From Sulfurovum sp. (GTDB lineage Bacteria > Campylobacterota > Campylobacteria > Campylobacterales > Sulfurovaceae): 7,837 nt of DNA. The stretch lies in NCBI GenBank assembly GCA_021159425.1, contig JAGGRU010000339.1, positions 1-7,837 of the forward strand, read 5' to 3'. Each line of letters opens with the position of its first letter. Position 1 is the stretch's first letter. Both the position numbers and the translations under genes were made by a program. The notes beneath the pieces were generated by a model that saw nothing but the letters and a program-made list of their open reading frames with translations, searched no databases and was not told the DNA's origin. Positions 1 to 6,181 of this stretch are shown here, piece after piece.

Positions 1-67
1 AATGTATAATTGTCACGTCAAAACAAAGAGTAAACGCAATATTTAAATACTGAATGTACAAATAACG

Positions 68-101
68 TACGAGTTGATTATTTAAATTATGAAAGCTCGT
101 A
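68..101. repeat. Weak inverted repeat downstream of tRNA-Phe
   Basis: TACGAG (68-73) and CTCGTA (96-101) are exact reverse complements around a 22-nt AT-rich loop. The repeat lies just past the 3' end of the minus-strand tRNA gene, so it could help transcription end or guide 3' processing. The stem is only 6 bp, the loop is long and no strong T-run follows, so this is weak. The rest of 1-119 shows no gene I can support. Confidence 0.2.
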
Positions 102-119
102 AAATAGGGGGTTAATGGA

Positions 120-195
120 TGGTGGCGCCAGACGGAATCGAACCGCCGACACAAGGATTTTCAATCCTTTGCTCTACCGACTGAGCTATGGAGCC
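120..195 (-). tRNA. tRNA-Phe (anticodon GAA)
   Basis: Read on the minus strand this 76-nt segment folds as a standard cloverleaf. It has acceptor 5' strand GGCTCCA, D-arm starting GCTC, an anticodon stem-loop with loop TTGAAAA giving anticodon GAA, the T-loop TTCGATT between GGCGG and CCGTC, then acceptor 3' strand TGGCGCC, discriminator A and an encoded CCA (120-122). It decodes UUU/UUC. One oddity is that acceptor position 4 (U) faces position 69 (C), a mismatch where TGGAGCC would have paired perfectly. A TATAAT box at 224-229 lies about 28 nt upstream, so the tRNA is probably transcribed on its own as well as by read-through from murD. Confidence 0.96.
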
Positions 196-223
196 ATACC
201 TACCTAGCTGGTAAGTGGATGAA

Positions 224-229
224 ATTATA
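224..229 (-). promoter_or_regulatory. -10 box of tRNA-Phe promoter
   Basis: The minus strand reads GTTATAAT, a perfect TATAAT, with the expected start about 22 nt before the mature tRNA 5' end. No convincing -35 hexamer is seen at 17 bp, but a T-rich stretch lies upstream, as is usual for vegetative promoters of Campylobacterota. Confidence 0.55.
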
Positions 230-242
230 ACAGCAAAACCTT

Positions 243-280
243 AAGAATGAGTAATGAGTAATTAGTAATTACTCATTCTT
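243..280. repeat. 7-nt tandem repeat forming alternative hairpins after murD
   Basis: GAGTAAT GAGTAAT TAGTAAT (249-269) is a three-unit 7-nt tandem repeat followed by its inverted copy. Two perfect hairpins compete: 243-255 with 268-280 (13 bp, 12-nt loop) or 253-263 with 267-277 (11 bp, 3-nt loop). It lies between the murD stop and the tRNA-Phe promoter. On the minus strand a short TTTT follows shortly after, so it may be an imperfect terminator for the mraY-murD transcript. Confidence 0.6.
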
Positions 281-284
281 GTAT

Positions 285-302
285 GATTTTCTTAAGAAAA
301 TC
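285..302. repeat. 18-nt perfect palindrome just after murD
   Basis: GATTTTCTTAAGAAAATC is an exact palindrome starting six bases past the murD stop codon (309-311). As RNA it could form a 7-bp AT-rich stem with a 4-nt loop. It may stabilise the 3' end of the message or bind a dimeric protein. It is not a typical GC-rich terminator. Confidence 0.45.
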
Positions 303-308
303 TATTAT

Positions 309-1511
309 TTAGAGGTTTTTTACCAGCTTCATAAAAGTATCACCTCTGTGTTTGTATGATTTGAACTGGTCAAAGCTTGCTGCAGCAGGTGAGAGCAGGG
401 CTATACTTTTGTCTGTATGTACTTTGTCTATGTTGTCTATGGCATTTTCTATATTTTTAGACTCAACAGCATCAATATTGTATCTCTTTGCCAACTCTAA
501 AAGTCTGCTATTATTTGCCCCTATAGTATATAGTGTAAGGTTAAGGGCTTCCATGACCTTAAAAAGTGGGTTTAGATCTACTCCTTTATCGTCACCGCCC
601 AAGATGAGATGAATATGTTTGTCAGCATAACCTTTTACTGCTTGAAGTGTTGCATCCAGGTTTGTTGCTTTTGAGTCATTCACCCATAGACGACCTTTAC
701 TGTCTTTTAACTCTTCCTGTCTGTGTGCATCACGTTTGAAATGGTTGAGCAGATCATAATCTGTTTCATCAAAAAGCACTTTTGTAACAGCAAGCGCCAG
801 TAAAGCATCTTGTAGAAAAGCACCTTTGTAATTTAATTTTGAAGCATCCAGTTTAAAATATTCAGTGATGAATTCATTACTGTCATACTCTACTACATAA
901 GCATCAGTCTTAGGTAAATTCAGACCTTTAGGAACCAGTGCAAGTTCTCCCTCTTTCATAGTGAGAAGAGGTTTGAGTTTATCTGCTTCATATTGTTCTG
1001 GAGTTCCATGCCAGTCTAAATGATCCGGAGTGATAGGTAACAAAAGGTAAATGTCCGGAGATGCAGTATTGGTATGATGCAATGTGAAAGAACTGCTTTC
1101 AAGTACCCAGATAGGTGCATGGGTATCCAGTTCTGCAAGTGGAGTACCTATGTTCCCTCCGCTGAGTGCCCCTCTTTTTTCTAAAATATGTGTGAGCATT
1201 TGTGTTGTGGTTGTTTTACCATTGGTACCGGAGATCCAAATACTGAAAGGCATCTCTTTATCAAAGTAATCATATTCACTCAATACGTTTTTTGCTTTTT
1301 GGATGAGTGGATGATCTGGTTTGAGGCTTGGGGTAGTGACTTCTAAGATACTTTTTTCAGGGTCAAACAGATTTGAAGGGAGTATTTGATTGTTATCTTC
1401 ATCTGTGTATACCTCTTTTGCATTGTCATCAAAGAAAGTACAGCCTCCACCAAGTTTTTTGGCAATGGCTTTAGTTGTGAGTCCGTATCCGAAAAGGGTA
1501 GGTTTTTGCAT
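309..1511 (-). CDS. murD: UDP-N-acetylmuramoylalanine--D-glutamate ligase MurD
   Basis: Cytoplasmic ATP-dependent ligase that adds D-glutamate to UDP-MurNAc-L-Ala in peptidoglycan precursor synthesis. The 400-aa product carries the Mur ligase signatures: a Rossmann-like N-terminus (FGYG, 7-10), the ATP P-loop GTNGKTTT (95-102), the central-domain stretch LPITPDHLDWHG, and the C-terminal WVNDSKATN, LGGDDKG and LSPAAASFDQFKSYKHRG motifs. It is shorter than the E. coli enzyme (about 438 aa), as is usual in Campylobacterota. I chose the ATG at 1511 because AAGGAA (1517-1522) sits six bases upstream and the protein then begins MQKPTLFGYG. An in-frame ATG at 1544 would add 11 residues translated from an inverted-repeat element and is rejected. 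It lies downstream of mraY on the same strand, 72 bp away, probably as one operon interrupted by that repeat. Confidence 0.96.
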   Translation of the reverse strand: MQKPTLFGYGLTTKAIAKKLGGGCTFFDDNAKEVYTDEDNNQILPSNLFDPEKSILEVTTPSLKPDHPLIQKAKNVLSEYDYFDKEMPFSIWISGTNGKTTTTQMLTHILEKRGALSGGNIGTPLAELDTHAPIWVLESSSFTLHHTNTASPDIYLLLPITPDHLDWHGTPEQYEADKLKPLLTMKEGELALVPKGLNLPKTDAYVVEYDSNEFITEYFKLDASKLNYKGAFLQDALLALAVTKVLFDETDYDLLNHFKRDAHRQEELKDSKGRLWVNDSKATNLDATLQAVKGYADKHIHLILGGDDKGVDLNPLFKVMEALNLTLYTIGANNSRLLELAKRYNIDAVESKNIENAIDNIDKVHTDKSIALLSPAAASFDQFKSYKHRGDTFMKLVKNL

Positions 1512-1516
1512 AATGA

Positions 1517-1522
1517 TTCCTT
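1517..1522 (-). promoter_or_regulatory. Ribosome binding site deciding the murD start
   Basis: AAGGAA on the minus strand is spaced about six bases from the ATG at 1511. It lies directly outside the inverted-repeat element, which supports 1511 over the in-frame ATG at 1544, which falls inside the element's loop. Confidence 0.7.
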
Positions 1523-1580
1523 GTAGGGTCGGTTCACCGACCAATGTATTTAAATAAAAAGGTCGGTGAACCGACCCTGC
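1523..1580. repeat. REP/MITE-like inverted repeat between mraY and murD
   Basis: The arms at 1525-1542 and 1561-1578 are perfect 18-bp reverse complements, and the pairing extends to 1523/1580 with one G-T wobble. The loop is 18 nt and AT-rich. Each arm is also a self-complementary unit: GGTCGG, a 4-nt loop (TTCA or TGAA), CCGACC. The element is much more GC-rich than its surroundings. It starts 4 nt after the mraY stop and ends next to the murD ribosome binding site, so it fills nearly the whole gap. This hairpin-within-hairpin layout is typical of REP/BIME or small MITE-type dispersed repeats, but dispersal cannot be shown from one copy. Confidence 0.75.
1551..1578 (-). terminator. Possible intrinsic terminator between mraY and murD
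   Basis: Transcribed from mraY, the first repeat arm folds as GGTCGG-TTCA-CCGACC (extendable to 7 bp) and is followed immediately by TTTTTATTT, the layout of a rho-independent terminator. If it works, part of the mraY message stops before murD. It is not proven, because the same arm could instead pair with the second arm and murD needs expression. Confidence 0.45.
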
Positions 1581-1583
1581 GTA

Positions 1584-2642
1584 TTATCTAAATTTAAACG
1601 AAATGAGAGCAAGAACATTTGCAATGAAAGAAATCATCCAAAAACGTACAATAATTTTATTTTCTGCCCACTCTTTAAGTTCAAAATGGTGATGGATCGG
1701 TGCCATTCTGAAAATACGTTTTTTACGTAACTTGTAAGACCCTACCTGTAAAATGACTGAAACAGTTTCCATGACAAATATAAATCCTATGAGAATTAAA
1801 AGCACTTCACTTTTCCCAAGTATAGCAAGGTAGGCAAGGAAGCCTCCAATCGCAAGGCTTCCTGTATCACCCATGAAAAGTTCTGCGGGGTAACAGTTGT
1901 ACCATAAAAACCCCAAAAGACCACCGGCTAAAGCAGTAGCCAGGATCATCACTTCCCCCACACCTTTTACATTTGGCATAAGTAAGTATTGACTGAAAAT
2001 GGCATGCCCGGTAACATATACAATGACGGCAAGAGAAAAAAGTGCAACAATGGAAGGAACAGTGGCAAGTCCGTCAAGTCCATCTGTTAAGTTTACAGCA
2101 TTTGTTGTAGCCAAGAAAATAAGAATCCAAAAAGGAATGGTAAAGTATCCCAGATCAAAAATTGGATTTTTGAGAAAGGGCACATAAAACTCTGTTGGAA
2201 AACCTGCATAGAGAAGCAAACCTGTTGCTATGGAGGCAACAACAGCCTGCAGTGCCATCTTCCCTCTTGGTGTAAGTCCCTCCAAGTTGTCTCCGGAGAT
2301 CACTTTTCCCAAGTCATCTTTAAATCCAACAAGTCCAAACCCTACCAGGGTAATAATTCCACCCCAAACATAAGGATTGCTAAGATCTATGACTATAAAT
2401 ACTGCAATAAGCGTAGAGGCAAGAAAAATAGCACCACCCATAGTAGGTGTATGACTTTTTCCTGCATGTCCCGGAACATATTTACTAATAGGCTGGTTTG
2501 CATTTTTTGAAATAGCCCATGCTATATATTTTGGAATGAAATAGAGAGTCAGTATGAATGCTATAAAGAAAGCAAATCCTGCACGTACAGAGATGTATCC
2601 AAATAGATTCGTATGGAGAAGATTGGAGAGTTCGTATAACAT
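1584..2642 (-). CDS. mraY: Phospho-N-acetylmuramoyl-pentapeptide transferase MraY
   Basis: Integral inner-membrane enzyme that transfers phospho-MurNAc-pentapeptide from UDP to undecaprenyl phosphate, giving lipid I in peptidoglycan synthesis. The 352-aa product is almost entirely hydrophobic helices and has all family hallmarks: HTPTMGG (64-70), the aspartate pair in FKDD (D109, D110), [10 protein letters not shown] (184-193), the [17 protein letters not shown] stretch with D259, and the histidine cluster APIHHHFE (HHH 317-319). Length matches the family. The ATG at 2642 is preceded by GGGAA at a somewhat long spacing, so the ribosome site is only fair. It is the first gene of the minus-strand mraY-murD pair and is divergent from gpmI across 73 bp. 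Confidence 0.97.
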   Translation of the reverse strand: MLYELSNLLHTNLFGYISVRAGFAFFIAFILTLYFIPKYIAWAISKNANQPISKYVPGHAGKSHTPTMGGAIFLASTLIAVFIVIDLSNPYVWGGIITLVGFGLVGFKDDLGKVISGDNLEGLTPRGKMALQAVVASIATGLLLYAGFPTEFYVPFLKNPIFDLGYFTIPFWILIFLATTNAVNLTDGLDGLATVPSIVALFSLAVIVYVTGHAIFSQYLLMPNVKGVGEVMILATALAGGLLGFLWYNCYPAELFMGDTGSLAIGGFLAYLAILGKSEVLLILIGFIFVMETVSVILQVGSYKLRKKRIFRMAPIHHHFELKEWAENKIIVRFWMISFIANVLALISFKFR

Positions 2643-2715
2643 TAGAGGTTCCCATATTTTATTTAAAGGAGTATTTTACTATTATTTCAATTAAAACATA
2701 CAAAGGGGATACATT
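2643..2715. promoter_or_regulatory. Divergent promoter region of mraY and gpmI
   Basis: This 73-bp AT-rich gap must hold the starts for both genes. Candidate -10 boxes are TACTAT at 2677-2682 (plus, towards gpmI) and TAAAAT over 2673-2678 (minus, towards mraY). They overlap, so the two promoters would compete. Neither is a strong match and no -35 is evident. The gpmI ribosome site AAAGGGGA (2702-2709) is clear. Confidence 0.35.
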
Positions 2716-4197
2716 ATGAGTATTCAAAAAACGATTTTAATTATTACCGATGGTATAGGTTGTAAACCGGAAAGTACATGTAATGCTTTTAAAGATGCAA
2801 TAAAACCTACATATGATACACTTTTTGAAACAGCTCCTAAAGCACTTATTTCAACTCATGGTTTGAGCGTGGGATTGCCTGAAGGTCAAATGGGGAACTC
2901 TGAAGTGGGGCATATGACCATAGGTTCCGGGAGAATTTTGTATCAGGATCTCGTTAAAATTTCTCTTGCACTTGAAGATGGAAGTATAGAAAAAAATGAA
3001 GTTTTGAGTGAAACCTTGGCAAAAGGTGACAGAGTACATCTTGTAGGGTTACTCAGTGATGGGGGTGTACATTCACATATAAAGCATACTGTCGGATTTG
3101 CAAAATTGGCAAAAGAGAGAGGGAAAAAAGTTTTTTTACATCTGATCACTGACGGAAGAGACGTAAGTCCTACTTCGGCAAAAACCTATATAGAAGAAAT
3201 TGAAAAAATATGTGATGAAGATATATCTATCGCAACGATCGGTGGCCGTTTTTATACGATGGATAGAGATAATCGCTGGGGGAGAGTGGAAAAAGGATAC
3301 AGAGCTATCGCTGAAGCTACTCCGTCTACTGCATTAACGCCAAGTGCTTATATTGATGAGAGTTATGCAAAAAATGAGACAGATGAATTTATAGAACCTG
3401 CAGCATTCAATGGCTATGAAGGTTTGAAAGAAGATGATGTTGTCATTATGACCAATTTCCGTTCAGACAGGGTAAGAGAAATTACTGCAGCATTAGGTGA
3501 TGAACATTTTGATGAATTTGCATGTAAATATGTCCCCCTTTACATTGCAACGATGACACAATATGATAGCTCTTTTCCTTACCCGGTATTATTCCCTAAA
3601 AAAGCACCTGAAAATACCTTGGCAGAAGTCATAAGCCGTGCTGGTTTGAGACAACTGCATACAGCTGAGACAGAAAAGTATGCCCATGTGACTTTTTTCA
3701 TGAATGGTGGAATAGAAGAACCCATGGTTGGTGAAAGCCGTGTGCTTATTCCCTCTCCGGATGTAAAAACCTATGACATGAAACCGGAAATGTCTGCTCC
3801 TGAAGTGGGAGAGGCAGTACGTACAGCGATGGATGAAAGTTATGATTTTATTGTTGTGAATTTTGCCAATGGTGACATGGTAGGACATACGGGTAATTAT
3901 GAGGCGGCACGTCTTGCCGTAAATGCTGTAGATACTGAACTTGGAAAGATCATTGAAAAAGCAAAAGAGGATGATTATGCCATTGTTTTGACATCAGACC
4001 ATGGAAACTGTGAAGAGATGAAAGATAAAGAAGGGCATGTACTGACAAACCACACTGTAGGTGAAGTGTGGTGTTTTGTGCTAGCTGAAGGTGTTAGCAA
4101 AGTAAAAGAAGGCTGTGGACTGAATAATGTTGCACCCACTGTGTTAAAACTAATGGGACTTGAGATACCTGCAGAGATGGATGAAGCATTGATCTAG
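2716..4197 (+). CDS. gpmI: 2,3-bisphosphoglycerate-independent phosphoglycerate mutase
   Basis: Cytoplasmic manganese-dependent enzyme interconverting 3- and 2-phosphoglycerate in glycolysis and gluconeogenesis. The 493-aa product has the alkaline-phosphatase-type metal core split around the inserted phosphotransferase domain. D12 is in ITDGIG and the catalytic S62 in GNSEVGH. The substrate-binding residues are H121, DGRD (R148, D149), R184 and R190 in [10 protein letters not shown], and NFRSDR (R249, R252). The C-terminal metal ligands are D387 and H391 in NGDMVGH, D428 and H429 in TSDHG, and H446. The length fits epsilonproteobacterial GpmI, slightly shorter than in E. coli. The ATG at 2716 has a strong AAAGGGG site. 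It is monocistronic and convergent with the TerB-like gene, with a hairpin directly after the stop. Confidence 0.97.
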   Translation: MSIQKTILIITDGIGCKPESTCNAFKDAIKPTYDTLFETAPKALISTHGLSVGLPEGQMGNSEVGHMTIGSGRILYQDLVKISLALEDGSIEKNEVLSETLAKGDRVHLVGLLSDGGVHSHIKHTVGFAKLAKERGKKVFLHLITDGRDVSPTSAKTYIEEIEKICDEDISIATIGGRFYTMDRDNRWGRVEKGYRAIAEATPSTALTPSAYIDESYAKNETDEFIEPAAFNGYEGLKEDDVVIMTNFRSDRVREITAALGDEHFDEFACKYVPLYIATMTQYDSSFPYPVLFPKKAPENTLAEVISRAGLRQLHTAETEKYAHVTFFMNGGIEEPMVGESRVLIPSPDVKTYDMKPEMSAPEVGEAVRTAMDESYDFIVVNFANGDMVGHTGNYEAARLAVNAVDTELGKIIEKAKEDDYAIVLTSDHGNCEEMKDKEGHVLTNHTVGEVWCFVLAEGVSKVKEGCGLNNVAPTVLKLMGLEIPAEMDEALI

Positions 4198-4238
4198 AAG
4201 CCGACAGGCTTTCTAGCAAGAAGCAAAAAGTGCTTCTT
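4198..4238. terminator. Terminator hairpins between gpmI and the TerB-like gene
   Basis: Two stem-loops follow the gpmI TAG. AAGCC-GACA-GGCTT (4198-4211) fills the 15-bp gap. AAGAAGCA-AAAAG-TGCTTCTT (4218-4238) is an 8-bp stem followed by a T-rich run on the plus strand, like an intrinsic terminator for gpmI. The second stem lies inside the last codons of the convergent gene. Confidence 0.5.
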
Positions 4239-4554
4239 TGATCTTTTCAAATTCTTTATAGTCTTCAGGCGTGATCGTATCTGAATAGATAATATGATTG
4301 ATTTGCTCCATAACATGCATTTTACTTAACTTGTCATCACATAAGGCATCATTAATAATAGCAATGTGTTCATCAAGGTCATACTCTTCATTCATAGTTT
4401 GTTTTAAAAATGTTTTTGCTTCCTCCTGGTCGCAATCAAAACTTGAACCCATAAGCTGACAAAAAAGAGGTGCACCTTTTTCTACATCTCTGTTATCTAT
4501 TTTGATGATATGTGCCAATAATATAGCTACTGATCTTTTAATTTTCTTTTCCAT
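4213..4554 (-). CDS. Small TerB-like helical protein
   Basis: The product is a 113-aa, all-helical, acidic protein without signal peptide or membrane segment, so it is probably cytoplasmic. The pattern of the N-terminal part (VAILLAHIIKIDNRDVEKGAPLFCQLMG), the middle EEAKTFL and YDLDEHI, and the C-terminal HIIYSDTITPEDYKEFEKIKEAL resembles the TerB/TerB-like fold. That family has two repeated segments with an acidic residue after a hydrophobic helix, is linked to tellurite resistance and stress, and has metal-binding aspartates. I infer the family by eye only; the biochemical role is unknown. The ATG at 4554 has AAAGGA about seven bases upstream. It is divergent from fabG through a perfect inverted repeat carrying its likely -10 box, and convergent with gpmI. 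A housekeeping role is as likely as tellurite resistance, since no other ter gene is present. Confidence 0.82.
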   Translation of the reverse strand: MEKKIKRSVAILLAHIIKIDNRDVEKGAPLFCQLMGSSFDCDQEEAKTFLKQTMNEEYDLDEHIAIINDALCDDKLSKMHVMEQINHIIYSDTITPEDYKEFEKIKEALFASC

Positions 4555-4571
4555 ATCTGTCCTTTCTGCTT

Positions 4572-4597
4572 ATTGTACCATAAAAAAATGGTACAAT
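4572..4597. promoter_or_regulatory. Inverted repeat with back-to-back -10 boxes (TerB-like / fabG)
   Basis: ATTGTACCAT (4572-4581) and ATGGTACAAT (4588-4597) are a perfect 10-bp inverted repeat around six A's. Each arm reads outward as GGTACAAT, an acceptable -10. The minus one (4572-4577) would start about 10 nt before the TerB-like ATG, and the plus one (4592-4597) about 60 nt before fabG. The two boxes are only 14 bp apart, so polymerase could not use both at once. The repeat may also be an operator for a dimeric regulator. Confidence 0.45.
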
Positions 4598-4662
4598 TTT
4601 GTTAAATAAACACTTTGAGTATCTATTGTTATTCAGAGCGTTCAAAATAATAAAGGTTAAAA

Positions 4663-5406
4663 ATGAAATTTTCAGGATCTAATGTACTTGTGACAGGTGC
4701 AAGTAGGGGAATAGGTGCGCAAATTGCAAAAACATTGGCGTCTATGGGTTTAAAAGTATGGATCAATTACAGATCTGGTGAAACTGAAGCAAATACGATA
4801 AAAGCAGAAATAGAAGCTGCCGGCGGTAAAGCAGAGGTTATAGGTTTTGATGTAAGTAATGAAGAGGCTTTTGTAGGAGCCATAAAGTCTATTGTGGAAG
4901 CAGACGGAGAACTCTCTTACCTTGTAAATAATGCGGGGATCACCAAAGATAAACTTGCAATGCGTATGAAAACAGATGATTTCATGTCAGTCATTGAAGC
5001 AAATTTAAAATCAACTTTTATCGGTTGTCGTGAAGCGGTAAAAGTAATGGGTAAAAAACGTTTTGGTTCCGTGGTGAATATTGCGTCTATTGTAGGTGAA
5101 ACAGGTAATGCCGGTCAAACGAATTATGCTGCATCCAAAGGAGGTACTATTGCAATGACAAAGAGTTTTGCTATGGAAGCAGCACCGAGAAACATTCGAT
5201 ACAATACCATTACCCCGGGTTTCATAGCCACTGAAATGACAGAGGTACTTAAAGATGAGGTAAAAGATGCTTTTACCGCCAAAATACCATTGTCAAGATT
5301 TGGTCAGCCAAGTGAAGTAGCTGAAGCTGTAGCCTTTTTACTTTCTGATCATGCATCATACATTACGGGTGAAACACTTAAAGTAAACGGCGGGATGTTT
5401 ATGTAA
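4663..5406 (+). CDS. fabG: 3-oxoacyl-[acyl-carrier-protein] reductase FabG
   Basis: NADPH-dependent reductase for the first reduction of the type II fatty-acid elongation cycle (3-ketoacyl-ACP to 3-hydroxyacyl-ACP), a cytoplasmic tetramer. The 247-aa product is a complete classical short-chain dehydrogenase. It has the cofactor-binding TGASRGIG (11-18), an NYRS stretch with R37 favouring NADP(H), NNAG (89-92), and the catalytic tetrad N114, S142, Y155, K159 (YAASK). ITPGFIATEMT (183-193) follows, and the C-terminal GETLKVNGGMFM is typical of FabG. The ATG at 4663 has AAAGG (4652-4656) six bases upstream. In many Campylobacterota fabG is followed by acpP and fabF; here the next gene is convergent and unrelated. 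Other short-chain dehydrogenases are possible but the match to FabG is close. Confidence 0.94.
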   Translation: MKFSGSNVLVTGASRGIGAQIAKTLASMGLKVWINYRSGETEANTIKAEIEAAGGKAEVIGFDVSNEEAFVGAIKSIVEADGELSYLVNNAGITKDKLAMRMKTDDFMSVIEANLKSTFIGCREAVKVMGKKRFGSVVNIASIVGETGNAGQTNYAASKGGTIAMTKSFAMEAAPRNIRYNTITPGFIATEMTEVLKDEVKDAFTAKIPLSRFGQPSEVAEAVAFLLSDHASYITGETLKVNGGMFM

Positions 5407-5427
5407 GCTCAACTATGCTTACATAAA
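5398..5427. terminator. Shared hairpin at the convergent ends of fabG and the membrane protein gene
   Basis: TTTATGTAAGC (5398-5408) and GCTTACATAAA (5417-5427) form a perfect 11-bp stem with an 8-nt loop. On the plus strand it is followed by TCTTCTTTTTATA, so it should act as an intrinsic terminator for fabG. Both stop codons (5404-5406 and 5419-5421) lie in the stem, and both arms encode Phe-Met-stop. Confidence 0.65.
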
Positions 5428-6075
5428 TCTTCTTTTTATAACATACCACAACAAAAGTACTATGGCTGCTGCAGAAAGTACGGTAATAAGTGTGTCACTG
5501 TAAATGATCAATGTTGCTTCAAAATTTTTGATAAAATAGGTCCATAATATGATAGCTATAAGTGTACTAAAGAGTACAACAATGAGTGTCATAAGATGAG
5601 ATAAGCCCATGAGATAACCTACAAAACTTCCTACAACCGGTCCAGTCATTGCAAAAGGAGTGAGTACAAAAAAAACCAGCCCTATGATGCCGTATTTTTT
5701 GATAAGAGGCTGGTATTTCTCTGCACTTTTCTGGGAGCGTTTGAGAAAATCATTCAAAGGTGCATAGGTGACAACATGTAAACTTTTCCAACTTAGAACA
5801 AAGAGTGGATAGAGGATCAAGACCATGATCGACTCAATAAAAAGACTAAAAGCGATAAGTTCTGTGGTATCCATCTGAGAAGAGATGCCTATGGAGAGAC
5901 CTGCCATTCTGCCAAAGATGATATTTGAGGCGGCCATACTTAAGAGTACATTGAATTCATCAGGATGAAAGTAGGCACTCAGTGCCAGCAGGAATAAAAA
6001 AACTACAAGTAAAAAGAGTCCAAAGCTCAATATCCGACTTTCTGAGTGTTTAAAAAATAAATGTTTGTTTTTCAA
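5419..6075 (-). CDS. Small multidrug-export-like integral membrane protein
   Basis: The product (218 aa with the start chosen) is an inner-membrane protein with about five hydrophobic segments: roughly 15-36, 72-95, 130-158, 161-181 and 195-213. A basic loop (about 96-128) precedes the fourth. The segment LTPFAMTGPVVGSFVGYLMGL (138-158), with Pro and Gly in a hydrophobic hairpin, resembles the signature of the small multidrug export protein family (Sm_multidrug_ex, COG2426-type). This is judged by eye, and the substrate is unknown. I prefer the TTG at 6075 because AAGG (6083-6086) lies seven bases upstream. A TTG at 6099 has no ribosome site and falls at the predicted transcription start. It is divergent from the response regulator gene across a short shared promoter region, which suggests it may be a target of that two-component system. 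Confidence 0.72.
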   Translation of the reverse strand: MKNKHLFFKHSESRILSFGLFLLVVFLFLLALSAYFHPDEFNVLLSMAASNIIFGRMAGLSIGISSQMDTTELIAFSLFIESIMVLILYPLFVLSWKSLHVVTYAPLNDFLKRSQKSAEKYQPLIKKYGIIGLVFFVLTPFAMTGPVVGSFVGYLMGLSHLMTLIVVLFSTLIAIILWTYFIKNFEATLIIYSDTLITVLSAAAIVLLLWYVIKRRFM

Positions 6076-6104
6076 AAGTCTGCCTTGTCTAAAATTCAAT
6101 GAAG

Positions 6105-6141
6105 ATTATACCATGATAAATAATTTTTTTTGAGGTATAAT
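6105..6141. promoter_or_regulatory. Divergent promoters of the membrane protein and response regulator genes
   Basis: Two perfect TATAAT boxes face away from each other in the same GGTATAAT context: minus at 6105-6110 and plus at 6136-6141. The plus box is preceded by a run of eight or nine T's (from 6124), the T-rich upstream element used instead of a -35 in Campylobacterota. Predicted starts are near 6098 (minus) and 6148 (plus). Confidence 0.6.
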
Positions 6142-6166
6142 AATTGTTAAATCTGTTTAAATCTGT
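6142..6166. repeat. Tandem 10-bp direct repeat at the regulator's transcription start
   Basis: TTAAATCTGT occurs twice in a row (6147-6156 and 6157-6166), preceded by AATTG. It lies immediately after the -10 box of the response regulator promoter. OmpR/PhoB-family regulators typically bind two direct half-sites 10-11 bp apart, so this is a candidate autoregulatory site where binding would block transcription. A related pair lies at 7674-7696. Confidence 0.5.
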
Positions 6167-6181
6167 AAAGAAGGAAAAGTA

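Noticed and set aside
1..119. Possible promoter (TATAAT at 5-10) or gene end at the left edge
   Set aside because: One hexamer in AT-rich DNA with no downstream open frame or ribosome site in the window.
352..1537. Other-strand and other-frame open stretches within murD
   Set aside because: Shadows of MurD, with no start signals or recognisable motifs.
2851..3888. Minus-strand frames inside gpmI
   Set aside because: Cys/His/Phe-rich antisense translations with no ribosome sites, fully covered by a complete GpmI.
4611..4648. TTTGAG ... TTCAAA upstream of fabG, considered as a FabT/FabR-like operator
   Set aside because: The half-sites are imperfect and separated by more than 20 bp, unlike the compact palindromes of those regulators.
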